The notes under the pieces: model-generated
What the model was told of the DNA's origin: nothing
Database searches by the model: none
Seen by the model: the letters and a program-made list of their open reading frames with translations, nothing else
Translations under genes and position numbers: made by a program
Assembly: GCF_042726155.1 (NCBI RefSeq)
Contig: NZ_JBHXHV010000002.1
Location: forward strand, 1 to 64,000
Direction: 5' to 3'
Length of the DNA stretch: 64,000 nt
From: Leucobacter sp042726155
Lineage (GTDB): Bacteria; Actinomycetota; Actinomycetes; Actinomycetales; Microbacteriaceae
In this document: positions 28,834 to 37,422 of the stretch, piece after piece
How positions within the stretch are numbered: position 1 is the first letter of the stretch
How the letters are laid out: the number at the start of each line of letters is the position of its first letter

Positions 28834-29517
28834 TCACGCGAGCGCCCCCCGCAGCGCAGCAAGGTGCGCTCGGCTCAGTTCCCGGGCGGTCTCCGCCTGG
28901 CGTGACACTACGGACTCGGCGAGTTCGACGTGCGTGTGGTGATCCTCATCGCCACCGAATACCCGCTTGATGCGCAGCATCTCAATCATCGCGCGCCGCA
29001 TGCGCGGCGTGCAGCCGTCGAAGAGTTCGAGCAGGATCGGGTTCTGCGCGGCAGCAACGATCGTGCGGTGGAATGCCGTATCGGCGTCAACGTGCGCCTC
29101 AATCTCCGAACGCTGTTCCGCGCGTGCGGATAGGGCGCGGCGGATAGCGCGAATGTCGGACGGCGTGCGCCGCGCTGCCGCAAGGGCCGCGGCCTCGCTC
29201 TCGATCGCAATGCGCGCCTCGATCACCGACACGATATCCGCACGAAGCAGCACCGAGTCCCAGTCCTCACGCGCCTCGAGCGACGTCACGAACACCCCGG
29301 CCCCCTGGCGGCTCGTCAGTACGCCACGCCCCGCGAGCTGGCGAATCGCCTCGCGCACGGTCGACCGCCCGACCCCCAGCTGCGGTGCGAGCGTGGTCTC
29401 CCCCGGGAGCTTCTGCCCGAGCGCCCACTCTCCAGCTCGCACTCGTGCGAGCAGCAGCTCGGCGGCTTGGTCGGCAAGCGGGGCGCGGCGCTGCACGGTC
29501 TCGGCGTTCTGAGTCAT
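28834..29517 (-). CDS. FadR-subfamily GntR transcriptional regulator
   Basis: A 227-residue regulator. The N-terminal winged helix (KLPGETTLAPQLGVGRSTVREAI, RGVLTSRQGAGVFV) is the GntR signature, and the all-helical C-terminal FCD domain contains the metal-binding pattern DADTAFHRTIVAA with a later His (HVELAESV). Start ATG 29517 with GAGAGGA upstream is preferred over 29547. It is divergent from leuA, and a perfect 8-bp dyad lies between the two, so it likely controls leuA and itself. Confidence 0.9.
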   Translation of the reverse strand: MTQNAETVQRRAPLADQAAELLLARVRAGEWALGQKLPGETTLAPQLGVGRSTVREAIRQLAGRGVLTSRQGAGVFVTSLEAREDWDSVLLRADIVSVIEARIAIESEAAALAAARRTPSDIRAIRRALSARAEQRSEIEAHVDADTAFHRTIVAAAQNPILLELFDGCTPRMRRAMIEMLRIKRVFGGDEDHHTHVELAESVVSRQAETARELSRAHLAALRGALA

Positions 29518-29545
29518 GTGATCCTCTCGGTCGTCACACCCTATC

Positions 29546-29568
29546 ACTCCTCAACTTGTCTGAGGAGT
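29546..29568. promoter_or_regulatory. GntR operator overlapping the leuA promoter
   Basis: ACTCCTCA (29546-29553), 7-base spacer, TGAGGAGT (29561-29568): a perfect inverted repeat just upstream of a -10-like TACTCT (29574-29579), which itself ends 7 bases before the leuA ATG. Binding here would block polymerase at the leuA promoter. Confidence 0.65.
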
Positions 29569-29586
29569 TGTGCTACTCTCGGCGCC

Positions 29587-31362
29587 ATGACTCATCCCGC
29601 TCCCGCCTCGACCGCCACTCGCGCCAGCTGGAATCGCCAGCAGCCCTCCCCCATGCCATCGCACCGGTATCGCGACGCCTTCGCACGCGTCGTCCTCCCG
29701 CACCCGCTCCCGGGCACCGAGCGAGCCTGGCCGAACGCCCGCTGCACCGAAGCGCCGCTCTGGGTACCCGTCGACCTGCGCGACGGCAACCAGGCGCTCG
29801 CTGAGCCGATGGATCCCGAGCGCAAGCGTCGTTTCTTCGCGTTGATGGTCGAGATGGGGTACCGCGAGATCGAGGTCGGTTACCCGTCGGCGTCGCAGAC
29901 AGACTACGACTTCGTTCGGCTCATCGCGGAGTCAGATCTCGCCCCGTCCGATGTCGCCATCGTCGTCTTCACTCCCGCACGCCGGGACCTGATCGAACGA
30001 ACCGTCGAGTCGATCGCCGACATCACCAACGACGTGGTGATTCATATGTACACCGCGACGGCGCCCGATTGGCGCGAGACCGTGCTCGGGCGCGATCGCG
30101 TCGAGTTGAAACAGCTCATTCTCGATGGCGCAGGCGACCTGCTCGAACTCGCCGGGCATCTGCCGAACGTGCGATTCCAGTTTTCTCCGGAGGTCTTCAA
30201 TCTCACGGAGCCCGACTACGTACTTGAGGTGTGCGACGCCGTCACCGAGCTCTGGGATGCACGCCCGGAGCGTCCGGTCATCATCAACCTGCCAGCGACG
30301 GTGGAGATCGCGACCCCGAACGTCTACGCCGACCAGATCGAGTACATGCATCGCGCCCTCGCCCGCCGCGACGGCATCATCCTCTCGGTGCATCCGCACA
30401 ACGACCGCGGCACGGGTGTCGCGTGCGCCGAGCTCGCGGTGCTCGCCGGGGCGCAGCGCGTGGAGGGCTGCATCTTCGGAAACGGGGAACGCACGGGGAA
30501 TGTCGATATTGCGACCCTCGCACTGAATTTGCACGCGCAGGGTGTCGATCCGATGATCGATTTCTCGCACATCGACGAGGTGCGTCGCACGGTCGAATAC
30601 TGCAACCGAATTGAGGTGCACCCGCGGCACCCGTACGTCGGTGACCTCGTGCACACCGCGTTTAGTGGCACCCACCAAGACGCGATCAAGAAGGGATTCG
30701 CTGAGCACCGATCCCGCGCGGCAGCGGCCGGGCGGCCCGAGTCGGAGATTGACTGGCGCGTACCGTATCTCCCCATCGATCCCGCCGACATCGGTCGCAG
30801 CTACGACGCGGTTATTCGTGTGAACTCGCAGTCAGGCAAGGGCGGAATCGCGTATCTGCTCGAAACCGAGTACGGCATCGAACTCCCCCGCCGCTTTCAG
30901 ATCGAGTTCGCGCGACGCGTCCAAGAGCACACCGATGGCAGCGGCGGCGAGGCGACAGCGGCCGAACTCTGGCGGATCCTGGAGCGGGAGTACATTGCTG
31001 ACGCCGCGGGCGCACCCCTGGGCGCTCCCACACTCACTGCGTGTGACACCCACGACACCGGTTTCGGATCGCGCACAGCCATAACGCTGCTGTGTGACGG
31101 CATCGAACACGCGACCGTACACGACGGCGTAGGTCCCGTTGCTGCACTCACTGCGGCTCTTGCCGATGCCGGAGTCGTCATCGAGGTGCTCAGCCTGCAC
31201 CAGACGAGCATTGGCGCGGGTTCACACGTGCGAGCGCTCACACTGGTCGAGTGCCGCGGAGCCGATGGGCAGACGGCGTGGTCGGCGGGATGCGACCCGT
31301 CGGTGCTCACCGCGAGCACGGCGGCCGTCATGCGCGCTGCGCATGCCTCGTTCGGAGGGTAG
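29587..31362 (+). CDS. leuA: 2-isopropylmalate synthase, type 2
   Basis: First committed enzyme of leucine synthesis. The TIM barrel has VPVDLRDGNQALAEPM with the metal Asp and the HxH ligand pair in LSVHPHNDRGTGVACAE, plus GCIFGNGERTGNVDIATLAL. Residues about 430-591 form the regulatory alpha-beta domain (SIGAGSHVRALTLVE), where leucine binds in this class. At 591 residues it is full-length for the actinobacterial form. No ribosome site is visible, so it is probably leaderless. It is far from leuB/ilvE and no leuCD is in the window. Confidence 0.94.
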   Translation: MTHPAPASTATRASWNRQQPSPMPSHRYRDAFARVVLPHPLPGTERAWPNARCTEAPLWVPVDLRDGNQALAEPMDPERKRRFFALMVEMGYREIEVGYPSASQTDYDFVRLIAESDLAPSDVAIVVFTPARRDLIERTVESIADITNDVVIHMYTATAPDWRETVLGRDRVELKQLILDGAGDLLELAGHLPNVRFQFSPEVFNLTEPDYVLEVCDAVTELWDARPERPVIINLPATVEIATPNVYADQIEYMHRALARRDGIILSVHPHNDRGTGVACAELAVLAGAQRVEGCIFGNGERTGNVDIATLALNLHAQGVDPMIDFSHIDEVRRTVEYCNRIEVHPRHPYVGDLVHTAFSGTHQDAIKKGFAEHRSRAAAAGRPESEIDWRVPYLPIDPADIGRSYDAVIRVNSQSGKGGIAYLLETEYGIELPRRFQIEFARRVQEHTDGSGGEATAAELWRILEREYIADAAGAPLGAPTLTACDTHDTGFGSRTAITLLCDGIEHATVHDGVGPVAALTAALADAGVVIEVLSLHQTSIGAGSHVRALTLVECRGADGQTAWSAGCDPSVLTASTAAVMRAAHASFGG

Positions 31363-31396
31363 GCCGCCGCGCTCGCGGCGCGGCACCTCGTGTTCG

Positions 31397-33928
31397 CTAC
31401 GCGGTGTCAGCGCGACGACGTCGCGCGGCACCGAGGGCGAGCGCGGCAGCTGCCAGCAGCGCGACGGCGCCGGCTCCCATGATCCACGGCAGCATACTTG
31501 CGCCGCCGGTCACAGAGAGATTCGCCGCGTTCGCACCGGCTTCGGATGCAACCGCACCCGACGTGGATGCCGAGGCACCGGAGGTGGACGCCGACGCTGA
31601 TGCACCTGATGCGCCGGATGCCGAGGCGCCCGAACCCGAAGCATCGGCTGTGCCTGCGACGTTCGCCGTACCAGCAGCGTCGGCCGTGCCAGCAGCGTCA
31701 GCCGTGCCAGCAGCGTCGGCCGTGCCAGCAGCGTCAGCCGTGCCGCCAGCGCCAGAATCGGCGTTGGCCTCAGCGGTGCCCGGCTCCGCCGCGACGACCT
31801 CGATCTCGCCCCACCCGATGAGCTCGCCTACAGCGGAGCGCAGCGCGAGCTTGTGCACCCGCAGCTCAGCATCACCGGGGAACGTCACCGGCACAGCGTT
31901 TCCCGTCACCTGCGATTCGCCCAGTTCAACGGGATCCGAGAACAGGATCGCGCTGAAGGTTTCACCGTCGTACTCGTCGCTTGGCAGTTGCGCCGTGATC
32001 GTGCCGCCCTGTTCGACAGTCGCAGGAAGCACAATGCCGCCGCGCGTCTCGTCGGTCAGGTCGGCCTCGGTGATCGGCGGCAGCGCCGCTGTGGTGTGGT
32101 CGACGCTGCACTCCGTGCAGGTGACGCCGAGCGAATCTGCGCGCGCCGACACCGGCACGCTCGCACCGTACGCACGATCCGAGAGTGTTGCTGTGAACGA
32201 CACGCTTGCCGGTTGTGCGACAGCGGTCTCCGGCAGCTTCCAGGTGAGTGTCGACCCGTCGAGGGTGAGGCCCGCGGGCAGCGCCGATGCGTCGATCGTC
32301 GCCGATGCGAGCAACCCGGCAACGTCGATTGAGACCGAACCGTCCGTTACGGGCACCTTGCCCGTGTTCGCAGCCGACACCGTGTAGGTGACGTCACTCC
32401 CGACCGGAACTTCTCCCGGTGCTGGGTCACTCGACAGCGCGAGATCCCAGGTCGATTGCCACGCCGGCTTGTCTGCGTCGAAAATCCAGTCCTGGAAGAA
32501 CGCGTCGAGGTCGCGGCCCGAAAGCTCCTCTGCGAGCGCCTGGAACTCCGTCGTGGTCTGACTTGTTCCCGCGTTTCGTTCGTTCCAGGTCTTGATCAGA
32601 TCGGCGAACACCTCCGGCGTCAGGGCTTGCTTGAGCGCCTGGAACGTCATCGCCCCGCGGGTGTACACCTGCCAGTCGAAGAGCTCTGCAGGGTCGGTCA
32701 TCGCGCCGGTCGGCACTGCCCACCGCGCGCTCGACGCCTCCGTGCCGTTCCACGTATTGAAATAGGTGTCTGCGGTCTTCGCGCCGCCCGACACCTCCTC
32801 CGTATACATCCCAGACGCGTAGGTCGCCATGCCCTCACTGATCCAGATACTGTTCCAGTCTGCCGGGCTCACCGAGTCGCCGAACCACTGGTGTGCCAGC
32901 TCGTGCACGAGCGTGCCCAGAGACACCGAGCGCTCAAAGTAGGAGCGATCCTGGGTTTCCAGGGCGTACCCGAGGCTCGTGACGTCGACGACGACGCCCG
33001 TGCTGTTGCCGGGGTACGCGCCGTACTTCGATTCAAGGAACTGAATGATGTTCTGCAGCTGGTCGCGACGAGTCTGGATCGTCGCCTGCGTCGTCGGGCT
33101 AATCCCCGAATCAACGAAGCTCCAGTCAGTGATGACCCGGCCGTCTGTCAGGGTGATCGGCGACTCGTAGACGTTGTAGTTGCCGATGGACAGCATCGTG
33201 ACCATCGTGGCCATCTGCTTCTGCTGCTTCCAGGTCCACGTCGTCTCGGTGCCATCGGCCGACGGAGTCCTCGATATAAGCTCACCGTTACTGGCTGCTG
33301 CCGCGTCTTTGCCGTTGATCTGGGTCGGGATCGTGAACGCAAAGTCGTACGTCGCCTTGTCTGCCGGCGTGTTGTTGCTCGGAATCCAGGTCATCGTGCC
33401 GACCGGCTGCCCCAGAGCCGTCGCACCGTCCGGGGTCGGAACCCATCCCTCGAGCGAGTCGTCGGGATCAATGTGGGTCGAGGGTGTACCGGAATACGCC
33501 ACCTCAACAGTGAAGTCGCCAGCCGGAACGACAGCGGCCGGAGTGATGTGCAGCTTGTATGCCACTGCATCAGCATCGGCACTCCGCGAGTACTCGGCGG
33601 CGACGCCGTTCACAAGCACGGAATCGACGTTGAGACCCTCGAAGTCGAGGGAGAACGATCGCAGTGCCTCCGGCGCATTCGCGGAGATCGTCGTTACTGC
33701 CGTGATCGACTTGTCAGCGAGATACCGCAGCTTGACGTCGTAGTGCGTGACGTCGTAGCCCGTGTTCCCGATGCCCGGAAACAGGGAGTCGCCGATCGAC
33801 GGGCCGCCGTCGATCGGTTCGGCGGCCTGCGCGGCAGTCAGGCCGAGCGGCGCCGTCAGTGCAATACTCGCGGCAGCCAAAGCCGCGATCATGCCCGTTC
33901 GGGCACGCTTGTGAGGAGTGATCTTCAT
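31397..33928 (-). CDS. secreted, wall-anchored M1 family metallopeptidase
   Basis: An 843-residue exported aminopeptidase-like zinc protease. Signal peptide (residues 1-35, ending TAAQAAEP); M1 catalytic region with HELAHQWFGDS near residue 342 and the third ligand in WISEGMATYASG; the GAMEN exopeptidase motif is replaced by GYALETQDR. After the catalytic and beta domains (to about 690) comes a low-complexity Ala/Gly/Ser/Thr stalk with GTADAA repeats, then LSVTGG, a hydrophobic helix and RRRR at the C-terminus: a sortase-type signal. Likely covalently anchored in the cell wall to degrade peptides outside the cell. Confidence 0.88.
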   Translation of the reverse strand: MKITPHKRARTGMIAALAAASIALTAPLGLTAAQAAEPIDGGPSIGDSLFPGIGNTGYDVTHYDVKLRYLADKSITAVTTISANAPEALRSFSLDFEGLNVDSVLVNGVAAEYSRSADADAVAYKLHITPAAVVPAGDFTVEVAYSGTPSTHIDPDDSLEGWVPTPDGATALGQPVGTMTWIPSNNTPADKATYDFAFTIPTQINGKDAAAASNGELISRTPSADGTETTWTWKQQKQMATMVTMLSIGNYNVYESPITLTDGRVITDWSFVDSGISPTTQATIQTRRDQLQNIIQFLESKYGAYPGNSTGVVVDVTSLGYALETQDRSYFERSVSLGTLVHELAHQWFGDSVSPADWNSIWISEGMATYASGMYTEEVSGGAKTADTYFNTWNGTEASSARWAVPTGAMTDPAELFDWQVYTRGAMTFQALKQALTPEVFADLIKTWNERNAGTSQTTTEFQALAEELSGRDLDAFFQDWIFDADKPAWQSTWDLALSSDPAPGEVPVGSDVTYTVSAANTGKVPVTDGSVSIDVAGLLASATIDASALPAGLTLDGSTLTWKLPETAVAQPASVSFTATLSDRAYGASVPVSARADSLGVTCTECSVDHTTAALPPITEADLTDETRGGIVLPATVEQGGTITAQLPSDEYDGETFSAILFSDPVELGESQVTGNAVPVTFPGDAELRVHKLALRSAVGELIGWGEIEVVAAEPGTAEANADSGAGGTADAAGTADAAGTADAAGTADAAGTANVAGTADASGSGASASGASGASASASTSGASASTSGAVASEAGANAANLSVTGGASMLPWIMGAGAVALLAAAALALGAARRRRADTA
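31668..31745 (-). repeat. 18-bp tandem repeat in protease stalk
   Basis: Four in-frame copies of an 18-bp unit (GTGCCAGCAGCGTCGGCC and a GTCAGCC variant alternating) encoding GTADAA. Alternating third-base differences between copies suggest duplication in 36-bp steps. Copy number is likely variable between strains. Confidence 0.85.
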
Positions 33929-34118
33929 CGGTCACGCTTTCTCGTCAGGCTCAGCGCTACATCGCGCCATCACCGACTGGTCGAGGAAATGGCCCCGCGT
34001 GGGGCCCGTCCTCACGCTACCGAAGGCGTGTTACGGGAACAATAAACGATTGCAGGGACGGCTCCATAGCGCGTCTGCACCGCGACAGCGGCGCTCTGCA
34101 CCACCTTCGTAGCCGGTA

Positions 34119-34322
34119 TTACGGCGCGGGCGGGTTCGACGGATCCGTGGGGCTCGAGATATCGACCGCCGAAGCATCTGCTTCCGCAGCGCGACGACGC
34201 CGGCGTACCGCTGAGAACACGATCAGCGCGATAGCGAGCACGATCAACACGGCCGCGACGATCATCAGCGTCATGAAGCCCGAGCTGCCCGTGCTGGCAA
34301 GTTGATCAATAGCCTGATGCAT
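34119..34322 (-). CDS. 67-residue LASTG sorting-signal-like membrane peptide
   Basis: The ATG at 34322 has a strong GAGAGGAG site. The product is MHQAIDQLASTGSSG, one 20-residue hydrophobic helix (MTLMIVAAVLIVLAIALIVF), RRRRR, and a 27-residue acidic/Pro-rich tail. LASTG followed by a helix and arginines is the layout of a class E sortase (LAxTG) substrate, but there is no signal peptide and almost nothing before the motif. Neighbours are membrane proteins and the wall-anchored protease. Function unknown. Confidence 0.65.
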   Translation of the reverse strand: MHQAIDQLASTGSSGFMTLMIVAAVLIVLAIALIVFSAVRRRRRAAEADASAVDISSPTDPSNPPAP

Positions 34323-34400
34323 GACGTGCTCCTCTCGGCCCGGCACACGGCGCGCCGGGGATCCTAGCCCCACCCTACGGGATGGCGCTTTCGGGCTCGA

Positions 34401-34916
34401 TCACTGCCCCGCTGGAGTCGTTTCGTGCGCGGCGCCATGCGACGCCCCGTGCGACGTACCGTGTGGCACCGCAAATTCGCCCGCCTCACTTGCGGCGAGG
34501 GCCGGTGTCGCGATCGCCGCGACGAGCATCGCCTCCGCGACAAGCACGAGCGCAAACACGCCTGTTCGCCGGGGCCGTCCGCTCGCGGCGGGAGCAGCTC
34601 GCAGTGACCGAACCTCAATCACAGCCGCAATCGCGATCCACCAGTGAAAGACGAAGAGCGCGAGAAACGGGATCAGGGCGAGCGGACCCGTAAGCAGTAG
34701 GAATCCTGACCCGAGGATGCCGACCGCGCCGCCAGCGACCGCTGCGCGGGGCACGACGAGCCGTTCGGCCCGAAGTACGCTGAACCCCCACGCGATTTCG
34801 ACGACCGCAACTCCCCCGACGGGAATCGCCACTGCAAGACCGGCACCCGCAGCTGTCGCGAACAGCACGAGGCCGGCCCCGATCGCTGCGAGAGCCGGCC
34901 ACAGTGTCTTAATCAT
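34401..34916 (-). CDS. small polytopic membrane protein with His-rich tail
   Basis: A 171-residue protein with four to five hydrophobic helices (for example AGLVLFATAAGAGLAVAIPVG and ALIPFLALFVFHWWIAIAAV) and an unusual tail containing HGTSHGASHGAAHETT, which could bind metal. The ATG at 34916 is used; a TTG two codons earlier is also possible. It is 30 bases downstream of the DUF4383 gene and probably in the same transcript. No family recognised with certainty. Confidence 0.65.
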   Translation of the reverse strand: MIKTLWPALAAIGAGLVLFATAAGAGLAVAIPVGGVAVVEIAWGFSVLRAERLVVPRAAVAGGAVGILGSGFLLLTGPLALIPFLALFVFHWWIAIAAVIEVRSLRAAPAASGRPRRTGVFALVLVAEAMLVAAIATPALAASEAGEFAVPHGTSHGASHGAAHETTPAGQ

Positions 34917-34946
34917 GAGCAATGCGATATCGCGTTACTCGCCGCG

Positions 34947-35363
34947 TCAGACCACGGCTCGCGTTGCGGGCGCGACGTTCTTATCCGCCGCAATCGCCAC
35001 GACGAGCAGCACGAGAGCGCTGCCGAGGTGAAGGATGTGGTCGGCGGTGTTCAGAGCGAGGATGTTGGCAGCAGTATCGGCAATGAAGAAGCCGACGATA
35101 CCGAGCAGCAGGTAGACCGCTCCAACTGTGCCGTTCGCACCCTTGGCGGCGCGCACATTTGCGAGGCCAGCGAGCAGCAGCACGGCGCCGATCAGCAAGT
35201 GGGCAATGTTGTGCAGCGGGTTGACCTCGAAGATGCCGAGGAGCAATCCGCCCTCGGTGGCGACGAAACCAACGCCACCTGTGACGGCAAACCCGAGCAG
35301 GCCGACGAGGACATAGACCGCGCCGAAGATGACTCCGAGAATGCGGTTCGGTGAGTTCTTCAC
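34947..35363 (-). CDS. DUF4383 membrane protein
   Basis: A 138-residue protein with four hydrophobic helices (VYVLVGLLGFAVTGG, LLIGAVLLLAGLANVRAA, YLLLGIVGFFIAD, ALVLLVVAIAA) and the NPLHNIAHLLIGA and DHILHLG histidine motifs that mark DUF4383. Function unknown; common in actinobacteria, often linked to envelope or stress loci. GTG start at 35363 with GAAGGAG eight bases upstream. Confidence 0.85.
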   Translation of the reverse strand: MKNSPNRILGVIFGAVYVLVGLLGFAVTGGVGFVATEGGLLLGIFEVNPLHNIAHLLIGAVLLLAGLANVRAAKGANGTVGAVYLLLGIVGFFIADTAANILALNTADHILHLGSALVLLVVAIAADKNVAPATRAVV

Positions 35364-35578
35364 GACGTTCTCCTTCTATTTGATGGCGGTGACGGTGTTG
35401 CCTACGCGCACGTCACCCGGTGTGTGTACTGTCCTCTCTTCGGAGCAGACTTACTAGGTGGTTGCATTCTGCGGGCAACATGCAGTAAGTTCCCAGCTTT
35501 CTCTCTGATTGGTCCGCCACCCCAGTCCATCCGTGTCAAGCCCTGGGCTTCGCCACGCCACGGGGCTAGGTTTGCGTC

Positions 35579-36706
35579 ATGGTCACGCAGATTCTCGCCA
35601 TCGGCACCGCTGTTCCGTCGGCTCGCCTCGCCCAGGAGCGCACCCGCGACTTTTTTGCCGCGCAACCGGGGGTGAATCGGCTGACGTCTCGGCTTATCGG
35701 CGCAGCGTTCGATCAGTCAGCGATCGATACGCGTTACTCGGTGATCGGTGGCCTTGATTCTGTCGGTGACGCGTCTTCGAATTCAGACGTGTTCACCGAA
35801 AATCGCGAACTGCTGCTCTCCCCGAGCACAGGAACACGAAATCTGGTGTACCGGCGAGAGGCTCCGTTGCTCTCGGCTGCGGCGGCGCGTGACGCGCTCG
35901 AGCGGGCCGGGCTTTCCCCCGCCGATGTGACGCACGTCGTGACCGCCTCGTGCACCGGATTCTTCGCGCCCGGCCCCGATTTTTTGCTCGTGAAAGAGCT
36001 CGGCATCCCCGCGAGCGCGGAGCGCTACAACATCGGCTTCATGGGGTGCGCGGCCGCCTTCCCCGCCCTTCGCGCAGCCACCCGGATCGCTGACGCGCAG
36101 CCCGGCTCGGTGATACTCGTCGTCTGCACCGAACTCTGCTCGCTCCACATTCGGTCGTCGAATGACCCCGAGCAGATCGTCGCCTCCGCCGTATTCGGCG
36201 ACGGCTCAGGGGCGGCGATTGTCGCGTCTGATCCAATCCCGGATCGACAGGCCGGCCCCGCGCTCCAGGTCGGCGCGTTCTCGACGGCGATCACCGCTGA
36301 TGGCGAGCAAGACATGGACTGGACGATCGGCGATCACGGCTTCGAGATGCGCCTCACCGCGAACGTGCCGCGCATCATCGGCCGTGAAATCGCCGACGTC
36401 GTCGGTCCGATGCTCGGCGGTGCCGACGTCGACGCGTGGGCCGTGCACCCGGGCGGCCGAAGCGTGCTGGACCGCGTGCAGGGCGGGCTTGAGCTCGCCG
36501 ACGACGCAATGCAGGTGTCGCGCGATGTCTTGCGCGAGTACGGAAATATGTCGAGTGCGACGATCCTGTTCATCCTGCAGCGCATTCTCGCTGATCACTC
36601 TCTCCCGGAGGGTGCGAGCGTCGTAGGCCTGTGCTTCGGACCCGGCCTCACAGTCGAGACCGCGCGCTTTACCCGCGTGGGCACCGAAGCGGGTTCTGAC
36701 AAGTGA
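35579..36706 (+). CDS. type III polyketide synthase
   Basis: A 375-residue chalcone-synthase-like homodimeric enzyme. The Cys-His-Asn triad is intact: C125 in TASCTGFFAPGPDF, H290 in WAVHPGGRSVLD, N323 in REYGNMSSATILFIL. The size and the GFMGCAAAFPAL block match bacterial alkylresorcinol/alkylpyrone synthases that extend long fatty acyl-CoA with malonyl-CoA. The stop overlaps the next gene's GTG, and methyltransferase and flavin monooxygenase genes follow, as in the Streptomyces griseus srs operon making methylated phenolic lipid quinones. The lipid product is an inference. Confidence 0.92.
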   Translation: MVTQILAIGTAVPSARLAQERTRDFFAAQPGVNRLTSRLIGAAFDQSAIDTRYSVIGGLDSVGDASSNSDVFTENRELLLSPSTGTRNLVYRREAPLLSAAAARDALERAGLSPADVTHVVTASCTGFFAPGPDFLLVKELGIPASAERYNIGFMGCAAAFPALRAATRIADAQPGSVILVVCTELCSLHIRSSNDPEQIVASAVFGDGSGAAIVASDPIPDRQAGPALQVGAFSTAITADGEQDMDWTIGDHGFEMRLTANVPRIIGREIADVVGPMLGGADVDAWAVHPGGRSVLDRVQGGLELADDAMQVSRDVLREYGNMSSATILFILQRILADHSLPEGASVVGLCFGPGLTVETARFTRVGTEAGSDK

Positions 36707-37422
36707 GATTCGTCTCCCTCGCGCAGCGCGACACCCGCCTGACGGAGATCATGGATGATCCAAGCTGCGACGCGGATCGTCTCCGCAGAACGTTCCAGGG
36801 CTTTGACGCGATGAACCGGGCAGTTGCCGCCTGGGGCCGCGTGTACCGCACACGGCTGCGGCCGGTGCTCGCCGCCGCAGCGGCGATGCACACCGGACCA
36901 GCCCGCCTGCTCGATGTCGGCTGCGGCGGCGGTGATGTGCTGCGTCGCATCGCGCGCCTCGCCGCCCGAGATGGATTCGCGGTGACGGGAGTGGGCATCG
37001 ACCCTGATCCGCGCGCTATCGCGGTCGCGACCGCGGCGGCGCGCATTCCCGGCATCACGTATCGCCAGTGTTTCTCGTCCGAGCTCGTTTCCGAGGGCGA
37101 GCGATTCGACATCGTGCTCTCGAACCATCTGCTGCACCACCTCAGTGAGTCGGAGTTCGACGTGCTGATCGCTGACTCTGAAGCGCTCACGAGCCGAGTG
37201 GCCGTGCACTCAGACATCGCGCGGGGGCGGCTCGCGTACGGCGCATTCGCGGTCGGTGCCGTACCCGTGAGCCCGGGCACTCTGCTGCGCGTCGACGGGC
37301 TTCGCAGCATCCGGCGCAGCTACACCCCGAGCGAGCTCGCCGAGCGGCTGCCGGCGGCTTGGAACGCAGAGAGCGTGAACCCGTTTCGCCTGCTGGCGGT
37401 GCACACCGCGGGCGCCGCGTGA
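36703..37422 (+). CDS. class I SAM-dependent methyltransferase
   Basis: A 239-residue Rossmann methyltransferase with motif I RLLDVGCGGGDVLRR (about residues 67-81), the acidic loop GVGIDPDPRAIAVA and the motif IV region FDIVLSNHLLHHLSE. GTG start at 36703 is inside the PKS stop codon, so translation is coupled. Likely O- or C-methylates the phenolic lipid made by the PKS; the srs operon uses a different methyltransferase type (SrsB is a membrane enzyme), so the substrate position may differ. Confidence 0.88.
   Translation: MRFVSLAQRDTRLTEIMDDPSCDADRLRRTFQGFDAMNRAVAAWGRVYRTRLRPVLAAAAAMHTGPARLLDVGCGGGDVLRRIARLAARDGFAVTGVGIDPDPRAIAVATAAARIPGITYRQCFSSELVSEGERFDIVLSNHLLHHLSESEFDVLIADSEALTSRVAVHSDIARGRLAYGAFAVGAVPVSPGTLLRVDGLRSIRRSYTPSELAERLPAAWNAESVNPFRLLAVHTAGAA

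Noticed and set aside
31668..31745. Regular 18-bp repeats as a possible CRISPR array
   Set aside because: Units abut without spacers and encode an in-frame protein repeat.
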